Assembly: GCF_004803635.1 (NCBI RefSeq)
Contig: NZ_SSWX01000004.1
Location: 1-64,000 of the forward strand
Source of the DNA: Lampropedia aestuarii
Lineage (GTDB): Bacteria > Pseudomonadota > Gammaproteobacteria > Burkholderiales > Burkholderiaceae_C
DNA length: 64,000 nucleotides
Direction: 5' to 3'
Of this stretch, positions 18,819 to 27,491 are shown one piece after another; the stretch's first letter is position 1, and every line of letters begins with the position of its first letter. The notes under the pieces were generated by a model. It was not told the origin of the DNA. It saw only the letters and a program-made list of their open reading frames with translations, and made no database searches. Position numbers and translations under genes: made by a program.

Positions 18819-19616
18819 ATGAATCTGCTGGTGCTCAAAATGTCGGTGGTACCGCTGGTCATTGCGGTGGTGTCCTTGGCTGGACGGCGTTGGGGCACGC
18901 ATATTGCGGGCCTACTCAGTGGCTTTCCGGTCGTGGGCGGACCCATCACCATTTTCATCGCTGCGGAACAGGGCCTGGACTTTGGCACGCAAGCTGCGAT
19001 TGCAGCCATCATGTCGGTCACTTGCTTGCTCAGCTTCAATGTCGCCTACAGCTGGATTTGCCGCCGCCAGGCCTGGCCACTAGCGCTGCTGTTGTCAACC
19101 TTGGTATGGACCGCGATGGCCTTGTGCCTAGCCCAGCTGCCAATGACCTGGCCAGTGGCCGTCAGCGTCAGCCTTTTTGCACTGATCGTCACGCCCTATC
19201 TGTTTGCGCCGGGTCATGTCGGCCGCCCTGCCACACGCAGCCAGCGTGATTTGCCGCTGCGCATGGCCACTGGGGCTGGTTTGACCTTGCTGATAACCGC
19301 TTTGGCAGCGCACTTAGGCCCGACTTGGAGCGGCCTGATTGCCGCTTTCCCTATCATCGGCTTGGTGCTGGTGCTGTTTACACATATCAGCCAAGGTGCC
19401 GGACCGGTAGCCCATTTGATGCGTGGCAATGTGCAAGGCCTGTATTCATTTGTGGCCTTTTTCAGTGTGCTGGTCTGGGTCTGGCCACATGGCAGTCTTT
19501 TGGCTGGCGTGGCCTTGGCCATTCCTGCGGCTTTTGCCGCCCAGGCAGTGGTGCAAAGCATTGGTTGGTGCCGCAGACGCTGGTGGCCGACACCCTATTC
19601 GCTCATCAAAAAATAA
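18819..19616 (+). CDS. Integral membrane protein with internal duplication
   Basis: A 265-residue hydrophobic protein with about eight membrane segments and no recognised family name. The two halves look duplicated: AGLLSGFPVVGGPITIF in the first and SGLIAAFPIIGLVLVLF in the second, each followed by a similar polar turn (EQG / SQG). The start is the ATG at 18819 with AAGGT upstream; the frame is open 60 bases earlier without homology. A transport role is likely only by analogy with other inverted- or direct-repeat membrane proteins. It stands alone. Confidence 0.75.
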   Translation: MNLLVLKMSVVPLVIAVVSLAGRRWGTHIAGLLSGFPVVGGPITIFIAAEQGLDFGTQAAIAAIMSVTCLLSFNVAYSWICRRQAWPLALLLSTLVWTAMALCLAQLPMTWPVAVSVSLFALIVTPYLFAPGHVGRPATRSQRDLPLRMATGAGLTLLITALAAHLGPTWSGLIAAFPIIGLVLVLFTHISQGAGPVAHLMRGNVQGLYSFVAFFSVLVWVWPHGSLLAGVALAIPAAFAAQAVVQSIGWCRRRWWPTPYSLIKK

Positions 19617-19850
19617 TGCTCAAGACCAGTCTGGTCAAGACCCTGCCCAGATCAACCAAGTCGGCATGACAGCAGCATGCGCAATCACACTGATGCAGCA
19701 GGTCGCAGCGGTCGTCGATGGCTGGCAGGCACAACACCACTGCACTTGCTCATTTGGCCGCGATTGCACATTTTCTTCACATGACTTAACCCCGTTTGCA
19801 AACAACGGGCGTATAAGACTTCATCGACCGTTTTTTACAGGAGAGTTGTG

Positions 19851-21338
19851 ATGGTTTTTCATACTTCGCGTTCAGTCGCTACAGGTTCTTGGATCAAAAC
19901 ACCGTTGGCGTTGCTGGGTGTTTCAGTATTCTCAATGACCGCCATGGGCGCTGCCGCAGCCGCTACCGTGGCTGAAACCCAAAGTGCCGCACAAGACCGC
20001 CAATCGGTGGCCGTGACGATTTACAACGATGGCTTGGCGCTGGTGCGCGATGAGCGCAAAATCAAACTCAATCAAGGTGAAAACCGCATTGCGGTGCGTG
20101 AGGTATCGGCCCAAATCATGCCCGAAACCGCCAGCATGCGCGCCACCGATGGCAGCGCACTGAACCTGCTGGAGCAAAATTTTGACTACGACTTGCTGAG
20201 CAGCGACTCCTTGCTGAACAAATACGTTGGCCGCAATGTAACCGTGATTCGCACCAACCCCGCATCAGGTCAAGATGAGCGTGAAACGGCCACCTTGCTG
20301 GCCAATAACGCCGGCCCGGTGTTGAAATACGCTGACCGCATCGAAACTGGCTTGCCCACCAATGCCCGCTTGGCATTCGATGGTGTGCCCGGCAACCTGC
20401 GTGACCAACCCACCTTGGTGGTCTCTCTGAATGCCGAAAAAGCCGGCACGCCGACGGTCGATTTGTCCTACCTCACCGGCGGTTTGGGCTGGCAAGCCGA
20501 CTATGTCGCGACTTTATCCAAAGACGAGAACAGCCTGGATCTGGCTGGATGGGTGACCTTGAACAACCACAGTGGTACAGCCTATGAAGACGCCAAGCTG
20601 CAATTGGTCGCTGGCGACGTGGGCAGAGCTCCGATTGTGCGCGAAGCCATGTTCAAAGCATTGGATGGACGTGCAATGGCCGCAGTAGCTCCGGCCCCGA
20701 TGGAACAAGAGGCCTTGTTCGAATACCACCTCTACACGCTGCCCAACACCACCACCTTGGGCAACAACCAAACCAAGCAAGTGGCCCTGCTGTCGGCCGG
20801 CTCCGTGCCGGTGCGCAAAGAATACCGCTTGCAAGGTGCCGAGCACTGGTACAACCAATTGCGCAACAACAACAGCCCGGAGCTGGGCGACAAGCGCAAA
20901 GTGGATGTGTTTGTCGAGTTTGACAACAAGGATGGCGATTTGGGCGTGCCGCTGCCCAAAGGCATTGTGCGCATGTACAAAGGCGATAGCCAACAACGCG
21001 CGCTATTCATTGGCGAGGACCGCATCGACCACACAGCCAAGGACGAGCAAGTGCGCCTGAAACTGGGCAGCGCGTTTGATTTGAATGGCACCTGGAAGCA
21101 CACCAGCAGCAAAAAACTGGCCGACAACCTGTATGAGATGTCGTTCAGCATCGAGCTGCGCAATGCCAAAGAAGTGCCTGCGACCATCACAGTGGTTGAG
21201 CCCATTCCTGGCGACTGGACCATCACCAGTGAAAGTCAGAAACACACTCAACCCACTGCCCGCTTGGCGCAATGGGAAGTGGAAGTGCCTGCCGAAGGCA
21301 AAACCGAGCTGAGCTACACCGTACGCATCAAATACTGA
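19851..21338 (+). CDS. Exported DUF4139 domain protein
   Basis: A 495-residue protein with an N-terminal signal peptide (cut near AAAAAT|VAE). The body has the beta-rich start SVAVTIYNDGLALVRDERKI and the DUF4139 pattern in the C-terminal half (VDVFVEFDNKD, GIVRMYKGD, FIGEDRIDHT, ELRNAKEVPATITVVEPI). Function is not established for this family. The ATG at 19851 has CAGGAGAG six bases upstream; a GTG lies just before it. A hairpin terminator follows the gene. Confidence 0.85.
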   Translation: MVFHTSRSVATGSWIKTPLALLGVSVFSMTAMGAAAAATVAETQSAAQDRQSVAVTIYNDGLALVRDERKIKLNQGENRIAVREVSAQIMPETASMRATDGSALNLLEQNFDYDLLSSDSLLNKYVGRNVTVIRTNPASGQDERETATLLANNAGPVLKYADRIETGLPTNARLAFDGVPGNLRDQPTLVVSLNAEKAGTPTVDLSYLTGGLGWQADYVATLSKDENSLDLAGWVTLNNHSGTAYEDAKLQLVAGDVGRAPIVREAMFKALDGRAMAAVAPAPMEQEALFEYHLYTLPNTTTLGNNQTKQVALLSAGSVPVRKEYRLQGAEHWYNQLRNNNSPELGDKRKVDVFVEFDNKDGDLGVPLPKGIVRMYKGDSQQRALFIGEDRIDHTAKDEQVRLKLGSAFDLNGTWKHTSSKKLADNLYEMSFSIELRNAKEVPATITVVEPIPGDWTITSESQKHTQPTARLAQWEVEVPAEGKTELSYTVRIKY

Positions 21339-21350
21339 TGGCTTTGAACC

Positions 21351-21383
21351 CCAACGCCGCCCATATGGCGGCGTTGGAGTTTG
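21351..21383. terminator. Terminator between DUF4139 and arsC-like genes
   Basis: Arms ccaacgccgcc / ggcggcgttgg around a catat loop, lying between convergent stop codons. Confidence 0.7.
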
Positions 21384-21398
21384 CAACAGCACGTCAAT

Positions 21399-21749
21399 TT
21401 ACAGAATTTCCAACACCTTCTCCACAGGCCGCGCCAAACGCGTACCTTTGGGCGTCGTCACAAAAGGCCGATTCAGCAGCACTGGGTGCGCAACCATTGC
21501 ATTCAGCAAAGCCTCGTCATTGGCCGCATCGAGCTGCAGCTGCGCATAAATCGCCTCTTTGCTGCGCATCGCTTCGCGCACCGTCAAACCACTGGCAGCA
21601 ATCAAGGCCTGCAATTGCGGGCGTGTCAGCGGTGTTTTCAGGTATTCGACGACCGTCGGCTCAATGCCCTGTTCGCGCAGCAAGTCCAAAGTTTTGCGGG
21701 ACGTGCTGCAGCGGCTATTGTGGTAGATGGTGGCTTCAGTGGTACTCAT
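21399..21749 (-). CDS. arsC: ArsC-family arsenate reductase (glutaredoxin type)
   Basis: A 116-residue glutathione/glutaredoxin-dependent arsenate reductase family member. The catalytic Cys lies in HNSRCSTSRKTL (Cys14), and the arsenate-binding arginines are in LNRPFVTTPKGTRLARP, in the positions of E. coli Arg94 and Arg107. I use the ATG for MSTTEAT at 21749; the frame continues upstream without homology. No arsR or arsB is adjacent. An ACR3/SBF transporter lies 23 kb away. Confidence 0.85.
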   Translation of the reverse strand: MSTTEATIYHNSRCSTSRKTLDLLREQGIEPTVVEYLKTPLTRPQLQALIAASGLTVREAMRSKEAIYAQLQLDAANDEALLNAMVAHPVLLNRPFVTTPKGTRLARPVEKVLEIL

Positions 21750-22038
21750 ATCAAGCAAAGGCCTTGCAGGGCGTGGAAAGTGAACGAACAAACCAAGGCC
21801 AGCATCAGCACTTGGCGCTTGCTCATCATAGCCGCACCCCACCCATTGATCCGCCAGGTAATGCCATTGCTCCAACAAAAGAGAAGCGGCGGCTGGTGGC
21901 CAAGCTGAGCGCCTCTGCAGGAGGCGTCGTGGGCTGCCTACTCTAAGCACCTATTCAACAAATCAATACGCGTTGTCAAAATGAGTCGCTTGCGCGCTGC
22001 AATAGTGCGCTTCAGGCACTGCCCCGCCAGCGCTGCGC

Positions 22039-22488
22039 TTACAAAGGCAGCTGTGCCGTCTTGAGCGTGCGCAGCACAAAGCTGGAGCGGCTATGGCGAA
22101 TGCCTTTGATGTGGTAGAGCTTTTCGCGCAAGAAGCGCTCGTAGTCACGCGTATCACGCACCACCACACGCAGCAAATAGTCATAGTCGCCTGAGACCAA
22201 GTGCGCCTCCACCACCTCCGGTATCGCCGCCAGCATCTCGCCAAACGCCTCCAAGGTGTTGTCGGAATGGCTGTCTAGCGTGACCTGGATCAGCACTGTG
22301 TCTTGCAAGCCCAGCGCCTGGGCGTTGAGTCTGACCGTATAGCCCTCAATCACGCCAGAGTCTTCCATTTTGCGAATGCGGCTCCAGCAAGGCGTGGGGG
22401 ACAGGCCCACGGCCTGACCAATTTCCTGCAGGCTGGCGCGCGAATTGCGCTGCAATTGTGCAAGAATTTTTTTATCCAATTGATCCAT
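22039..22488 (-). CDS. Lrp/AsnC-family transcriptional regulator
   Basis: A 149-residue DNA-binding protein. The N-terminal winged helix-turn-helix reads MDQLDKKILAQLQRNSRASLQEIGQAVGLS in part, followed by an AsnC/RAM ligand domain (VTLDSHSDNTLEAF ... VSGDYDYLLRVVV). Members respond to amino acids. The target and ligand are unknown; no transporter or metabolic gene is divergent from it at close range. Confidence 0.9.
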   Translation of the reverse strand: MDQLDKKILAQLQRNSRASLQEIGQAVGLSPTPCWSRIRKMEDSGVIEGYTVRLNAQALGLQDTVLIQVTLDSHSDNTLEAFGEMLAAIPEVVEAHLVSGDYDYLLRVVVRDTRDYERFLREKLYHIKGIRHSRSSFVLRTLKTAQLPL

Positions 22489-22881
22489 GAGGAAAATTTT
22501 CTTTATAAATGGTATTCAACAGATGTATTTTCTACCCAGTCACCGTATCAAGCCACAAATGGGTAAAAACTTCTGCGCCAGCTTGCGCACAATAACGCCA
22601 TGGAAGCAGAGACTTACCAGCCTCTTCAACCAGCAAGCGCAGCCAGTAGTTATCGCACTGGCACGACCCAAAGAACGCATATGTTCTCAGCGCTGCGGCT
22701 TTTTGTACCGACCAAGCCTTGCCCCCTCTGCGCAAACGCCTGCACCTGCTGCAGGCGTTTTCGTTGGTAAAAGCACGTGCACCAACGCAGCCTGCGACCG
22801 CATCAGATTGGCCCAATAACAGGCCGAAGCCGCGTACACTTTGCTCCATTCGCATCCATTCTTTGACAATAAGGACAGACC
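22489..22881. other. Intergenic region with an isolated hairpin
   Basis: About 390 bp. No protein gene is supported. A terminator-like hairpin (aaacgcctgca / tgcaggcgttt, then T) sits at 22734-22762 with no coding gene upstream on that strand, so a short RNA ending there is possible. Confidence 0.4.
22734..22762 (+). terminator. Orphan terminator-like hairpin
   Basis: An 11-bp perfect stem with a 5-base loop followed by T residues. The nearest upstream gene runs in the opposite direction. Confidence 0.6.
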
Positions 22882-23730
22882 ATGCGCTGGGAAGGCAATC
22901 GACAATCCAAAAATGTGGAAGACCGGCGCGCCGGTGGGTCCCGTGTGGGCGGGCGCAGCCTTGGCATCGGCTCCATCATTGTGGCGCTGATTGCCTGGGG
23001 TGTATTTGGCATCAACCCGCTGACCGTGCTAGGTCTGATGCAAGGCGCAGCGCCCACCACACAAAGCCAGCAAGCGCCTGCCACGACTGGCCCGGTCAAC
23101 GACCGCAACGGCCAGTTTGTGGCCACGGTACTGGCCGACACCGAAGACGTCTGGGGCAGCATCTACTCCAATTACCAAGAGCCACGGCTGGTGCTCTTTA
23201 GAGACGCCACGCAAACGGCCTGCGGTACAGGCCAGGCGGCGATGGGGCCGTTTTATTGCCCCGCCGACACCACCGTCTACATTGACCTGAGTTTTTTTGA
23301 CGAACTCAAAAACCGCTTAGGTGCCCCCGGCGAATTCGCCCAGGCCTATGTGATTGCCCACGAAGTCGGCCACCACCTGCAACGCCTGCAAGGTACAACG
23401 CAAAAAATTGACAGTCTGCGCGGACGCATCAGCCAGACTGAATACAACCAATTGAGCGTGCGCCTGGAGTTGCAGGCCGACTGCTATGCCGGAGTCTGGG
23501 GTCACCACGCCGACCGCCAGCGCCAAATTCTTGAAGGCGGCGATATTGAAGCGGCGATGAATGCAGCCGCCAAGATTGGCGATGATGCACTGCAACGCTC
23601 CGCTGGTCGCGTCGTGCGGCCCGAGAGCTTTACCCACGGCACCAGCGCGCAACGCCAGCGCTGGTTCAACACCGGTCTGAAAACGGGCGACCCGCAGGCC
23701 TGTGACACCTTCAACAACGCACAGTTGTGA
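22882..23730 (+). CDS. YpfJ-type neutral zinc metallopeptidase
   Basis: A 282-residue protein of the putative zinc metallopeptidase family. One N-terminal membrane segment (about 33-53) follows a basic start MRWEGNRQSKNVEDRR, suggesting an inner-membrane anchor with a periplasmic domain. The metal site is YVIAHEVGHHLQ (HExxH) with a downstream ELQADCYAGVW motif providing the third ligand. AAGGA lies before the ATG. The substrate is unknown. Confidence 0.87.
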   Translation: MRWEGNRQSKNVEDRRAGGSRVGGRSLGIGSIIVALIAWGVFGINPLTVLGLMQGAAPTTQSQQAPATTGPVNDRNGQFVATVLADTEDVWGSIYSNYQEPRLVLFRDATQTACGTGQAAMGPFYCPADTTVYIDLSFFDELKNRLGAPGEFAQAYVIAHEVGHHLQRLQGTTQKIDSLRGRISQTEYNQLSVRLELQADCYAGVWGHHADRQRQILEGGDIEAAMNAAAKIGDDALQRSAGRVVRPESFTHGTSAQRQRWFNTGLKTGDPQACDTFNNAQL

Positions 23731-23782
23731 TGTCGCGGCCGAATAGATCGGCCGTGGCCCTGCATGAAAAGGGAGACAAACC

Positions 23783-24721
23783 ATGCAAATAGGCGCGCGC
23801 ATTTCTGCCGCAGCAATTACCGGAGCAGCCAAAGCCATCACCGGCGCACGCAGCGTTTGGCTGGGCTGCAACCCGGTACCCGTGCAGCGTATTTACTTTG
23901 CCAATCACTCCAGCCACAGCGATTTTGTGCTGCTCTGGGCCTCTTTGCCGCCACTGCTGCGCAAACGCACACGCCCAGTCGCCGGAGCCGACTACTGGTC
24001 CAAAGGCGCGATTCGGCCCTATGTGATCCACCAGGTATTCAACGGCGTGCTGGTCGAGCGCCATAGCGCAGCGCAGGCTGCGCCACACAGCACGGCCACG
24101 GCAGCACCAGCCGAACCTGCTGCAGCCACACCCGAGAGCGAGGGCAGTATTCCAGCAGATTTTGCTTGGCGCGAGCGCGAGCCTGCCACGCAAGCCGATC
24201 TGCACGATGCCGCCACCATCGCCGCCTTATCCGCGCAAGACAGCGCCAACGCATGGCAAGAAGCGATGCCGCAGGACATTGCGCTGGACTTGGAGCCACA
24301 GGCACAGCCGACAGAGGCCGAAGCCGTGCGCACTGCCGCGCCCCTCAAACCCGATGCGCTGGCGCCGCTGAAAGCCGCGCTGGATGCGGGCGACTCGCTG
24401 ATCATCTTCCCCGAAGGCACGCGCAATATGCAAGAGGGCCTGCTGCCGTTCAAAAGCGGTATTTACCATTTGGCCAAAAACTACCCACACGTCGAAATCG
24501 TGCCGGTGTGGCTGGGCAACCTCAACCGCGTGATGCCAAAAGGCGCGTTGATTCCACTGCCCTTGCTGTGCACGGTCAGCTTTGGCACCCCCTTGCAAGT
24601 GCAAGACGGCGAGAGCAAGGAAGCCTTTCTGTCGCGCGCGCGCAATGCGTTATTGCAAATGGGCGGTGCCGAGGCCGATAGCGCCGCGCAACCACCACAA
24701 GACACAGAAAGGGCTGCATGA
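23783..24721 (+). CDS. 1-acyl-glycerol-3-phosphate acyltransferase-like (PlsC domain) with large insertion
   Basis: A membrane-associated acyltransferase probably acting in phospholipid synthesis. The catalytic NHSSHSD block is at residues 41-47, and the glycerophosphate-binding FPEGTR at 209-214. Between them, residues about 95-188 form an Ala/Pro/Glu-rich low-complexity insertion that is not part of the usual domain. The gene has GGGAG before the ATG. Its stop overlaps the start of the CdsA gene by four bases (ATGA), so translation is coupled and a role in making phosphatidate for CdsA is likely. Confidence 0.85.
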   Translation: MQIGARISAAAITGAAKAITGARSVWLGCNPVPVQRIYFANHSSHSDFVLLWASLPPLLRKRTRPVAGADYWSKGAIRPYVIHQVFNGVLVERHSAAQAAPHSTATAAPAEPAAATPESEGSIPADFAWREREPATQADLHDAATIAALSAQDSANAWQEAMPQDIALDLEPQAQPTEAEAVRTAAPLKPDALAPLKAALDAGDSLIIFPEGTRNMQEGLLPFKSGIYHLAKNYPHVEIVPVWLGNLNRVMPKGALIPLPLLCTVSFGTPLQVQDGESKEAFLSRARNALLQMGGAEADSAAQPPQDTERAA

Positions 24722-25665
24722 TGAGCCATGAAACATTGCTGCTCAGCAGTTTGGTACTGGGTTTGATGGTGCTGGCCACCGTGGTCGGCTATGTACTGAA
24801 AATGCGCGCAGGCTTTGAGCCCCATGCGGTGATTGACAACCTGAATGCCCGCATCAAAGCCTGGTGGGTGATGATTGTCGTGCTGGGCATTGCCTTTGCA
24901 CTGGGCCGTGTCGCCGTGGTCTTGCTGTTCTTTGGCGTGTCGTTTTACGCCTTGCGCGAGTTTCTCACGCTGGCACCCACTCGCCGCGCTGATTACTACG
25001 CACTGCTGATGGCGTTTTATGTTGCGCTGCCACTGCAGTACTTTTTCATCCTGACCAGCTGGTACGGGATGATGTCGGTGTTCTTGCCGGTCTATGGCTT
25101 TTTGCTGCTGCCGATTTTTGCGGCCTTTGGCGGTGACACCACCCGCTTCATGGAGCGCGCCTCCACCGTGCAATGGGGCGTCATGATTGCGGTCTACTGC
25201 ATCTCGGCCATTCCGGCGCTGATGCTGATCCCGATCCCCGGCTACGAAGACCGCAACCTGCTGCTGATTGCCTGGCTGGTGCTGGTGGTGCAAAGCTCCG
25301 ACATCTTGCAATATGTGTGCGGCAAGCTGTTTGGTAAACGCAAAATCGCGCCGCTGCTCTCGCCCTCCAAAACCTTGGAAGGCTTTGTCGGCGGCGTGCT
25401 GGCCGCCTCGGTACTGGGCGCGGCGCTGTACTGGATCACACCGTTTAGCGTAGTGGCTGCCTTTTTCATGGCCTTGCTGGTGAACCTGCTGGGCTTTGCC
25501 GGTGGTCTGGTGATGTCGGCGATCAAACGCGACCGTGGCGTGAAAGACTGGGGTGCAATGATTGAAGGCCACGGCGGCATGCTTGACCGCCTGGATTCCT
25601 TGTGTTTTGCCGCGCCGATCTTTTTCCATGTCGTGCGCTATGGCTGGGGAGTGGTAGTTGGCTGA
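24718..25665 (+). CDS. cdsA: Phosphatidate cytidylyltransferase
   Basis: An inner-membrane enzyme that makes CDP-diacylglycerol from phosphatidate and CTP. Around eight membrane helices are visible. The family signature in the C-terminal part reads SAIKRDRGVKDWG followed by GHGGMLDRLDS, and SPSKTLEGFVGG precedes it. Length is 315 residues. It starts inside the stop of the acyltransferase gene. Being paired with an acyltransferase suggests a second, inducible or accessory CdsA rather than the housekeeping one, but this is inference. Confidence 0.9.
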   Translation: MMSHETLLLSSLVLGLMVLATVVGYVLKMRAGFEPHAVIDNLNARIKAWWVMIVVLGIAFALGRVAVVLLFFGVSFYALREFLTLAPTRRADYYALLMAFYVALPLQYFFILTSWYGMMSVFLPVYGFLLLPIFAAFGGDTTRFMERASTVQWGVMIAVYCISAIPALMLIPIPGYEDRNLLLIAWLVLVVQSSDILQYVCGKLFGKRKIAPLLSPSKTLEGFVGGVLAASVLGAALYWITPFSVVAAFFMALLVNLLGFAGGLVMSAIKRDRGVKDWGAMIEGHGGMLDRLDSLCFAAPIFFHVVRYGWGVVVG

Positions 25666-25912
25666 TACGCCCAACACAGCCTCTACACAGCCATCAGCCG
25701 TGCCTGACCCTGCCAGCCTGTGCCCGCTGTGTGGCACAGCCAATCGCTGTGCAATCAGTGCCGGCGCCAACCCGTCCAGCTGCTGGTGCATGCAAACCGC
25801 CATCGCGCCAGCGGCATTGGCGCAAGCCAGCGCAATGCGCACGGCGGGCACCCCTGCCAGCCAATGCCTTTGCCCAACTTGCGGTGCAGTCACAGACACT
25901 TCTTCAAAATGA
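25658..25912 (+). CDS. Cysteine-rich CWC family small protein
   Basis: An 84-residue protein with the cysteine pattern CPLCG, NRC, CWC and CLCPTCG, typical of the cysteine-rich CWC family and probably zinc-binding. It begins with a TTG that overlaps the end of cdsA by eight bases; no ATG is available before the first cysteine motif. Function is unknown. The overlap implies it is co-transcribed with the lipid genes. Confidence 0.75.
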   Translation: MADTPNTASTQPSAVPDPASLCPLCGTANRCAISAGANPSSCWCMQTAIAPAALAQASAMRTAGTPASQCLCPTCGAVTDTSSK

Positions 25913-26430
25913 GCTAGCCGCTCTTTTCTTCTTTGCACAGCCATGGCCAGCGCCACTTTTTGGCCATGTAAACCAAGCATTAAAGATAGCTACAACTGCC
26001 CCTTACCTTGCCCTCGAACAATAGAGTTGTTCGCGCCAGTCAACACATAGGCAAGGGATTAAGACATAAGCACTAGGCCAGTCTGAGCGAAATACTCGCT
26101 GGCATTCAAGCAGGAAGCAACGAGACAGGCTCACTCAGCAATGCGACGGCGGCTAGGGCTTTGGGTGTGCTCAAGGGATCACAAACCAAGTGGGTACGCC
26201 TGGCCGCGCACGCAAAAGGAGCTGCAGCAAGCGCTCAAGGACAAAAAGGCGCTGTCGTTATCATGGACTGGATCACGCTCTGCAATCATCGGCGCTTGCA
26301 CGCCTCGCTGGGCTATCTTAGCCCTATCCGATATGAGCGCCACAGGCATGCAGCACAGCATAAACAAGCTGCATGAATTAATCGTTAAGAACTCTGCTTA
26401 ACAGGGGCAAGGTCACACACCGAACCAATC
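25913..26430. other. Accessory gap with an IS relic
   Basis: About 520 bp containing a decayed IS3-type transposase end (26161-26376) and no intact gene. It marks the left edge of an accessory stretch that runs to about 31.3 kb. Confidence 0.45.
26161..26376 (+). pseudogene. IS3-family transposase (OrfB) C-terminal relic
   Basis: The frame contains MDWITLCNHRRLHASLGYLS followed by PIRYER, which matches the C-terminal integrase-core end of IS3-family OrfB proteins (YN..R.H..LGY.SP). The catalytic DDE region is missing and the upstream frame is unrelated, so this is a fragment only. No inverted repeats of the parent element were found. Confidence 0.7.
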
Positions 26431-27429
26431 ATGAACACCATTCATCTCACCATAGGAGCAGTCGCCAAACGTGCGGGAATGACTGTTCGGACTCTTCATC
26501 ACTACGACCACATTGGATTGGTATGTCCCAGTGCCAGAAGCGCGTCAGGCTACCGCCTCTATAGTGCTGGAGACATTGAGCGATTGCATGCGGTCCAGTC
26601 CCTCAAAAAATTGGGCCTTAGTCTCGAAGCAATTGCCACAACATTGACTGGGGGAGAGTTCACGCCGCAAGTGTTACTGCGTCGCCAAATAGAGGAAGTT
26701 ACACGCAAGTTATTGGAAATTCAGGAACTAAAAGAAAAGCTACTTTTCCTGGAGCAAGCCATCTCTAGCCAAAACGCAACGGCCGATGATTTGCTCAATG
26801 GCATTCGCCTCCTAGAGACTCACCAGTTATATCTTCCCTCTGGGGATATACGTAGGCTGCTTGGGCGTTGGCGACGTGCGAGGCCTCGATGGCTGCCAAT
26901 TGCGGAGGAACTGCTGTCATGCCAAAGAAACGCCATTCCGTCCGATGCAGCACGAACTCAGTTACTAGCACAGCGGTGGATGAACATTGCAATGTCTGTC
27001 TTCGGAGGACGGCTTGGCGTTATTCTCGATTGGGTGCGAATGCATCGAGAAGCGCCTGAGACTGCACGGCATGCAGGACTCGAGACTGAACTTATGCAAT
27101 ACCTTGAACAAGCCATCGAGTTGCGCCTGGCAGCCTTGCGTCGTCATCTTTTGCCTGAAGAACTCAACAGACTCGATGGCTCCACAGGGCCTGAGTGGGA
27201 GGCACTTGCGGCGCGGGGAGAAAGACTACTCGCCAGTGGAGTCTCGCCAAAGATGAAAGCGGCCCGGGAGTTGCTGGAGCAATATCGCGAACTCTCGCTT
27301 CGCACCGTGTCTCAGGATATGCCGCTTGCGACCAAGCTGAGACAAGCCTACGCCTGCGAGCCCATATTGGCGCTTGGTCATTTTGTCGGTCCTCGGCTGA
27401 GGGCCTATTTGGACGCAGCTGCCTCTTGA
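26431..27429 (+). CDS. MerR-family transcriptional regulator with long C-terminal domain
   Basis: A 332-residue regulator. Residues 1-75 are a MerR winged helix with TIGAVAKRAGMTVRTLHHYD and SGYRLYS; a coiled coil follows (about 85-115, EEVTRKLLEIQELKEKLLFLE). The C-terminal 200 residues are helical and longer than in metal sensors, so an organic ligand is more likely. There is no Cys-rich metal loop. The methyltransferase gene starts 63 bp downstream on the same strand and is the likely target. Confidence 0.85.
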   Translation: MNTIHLTIGAVAKRAGMTVRTLHHYDHIGLVCPSARSASGYRLYSAGDIERLHAVQSLKKLGLSLEAIATTLTGGEFTPQVLLRRQIEEVTRKLLEIQELKEKLLFLEQAISSQNATADDLLNGIRLLETHQLYLPSGDIRRLLGRWRRARPRWLPIAEELLSCQRNAIPSDAARTQLLAQRWMNIAMSVFGGRLGVILDWVRMHREAPETARHAGLETELMQYLEQAIELRLAALRRHLLPEELNRLDGSTGPEWEALAARGERLLASGVSPKMKAARELLEQYRELSLRTVSQDMPLATKLRQAYACEPILALGHFVGPRLRAYLDAAAS

Positions 27430-27491
27430 CCCTGACGTAGCGTCATGCATCAAAGTACTCTTTTCGTTGAACCAACATCAGGAGTATTCCA

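Noticed and set aside
24481-25980. 499-codon frame on the minus strand
   Set aside because: Antisense to the acyltransferase and cdsA; composition is His/Gln-rich with no domain.
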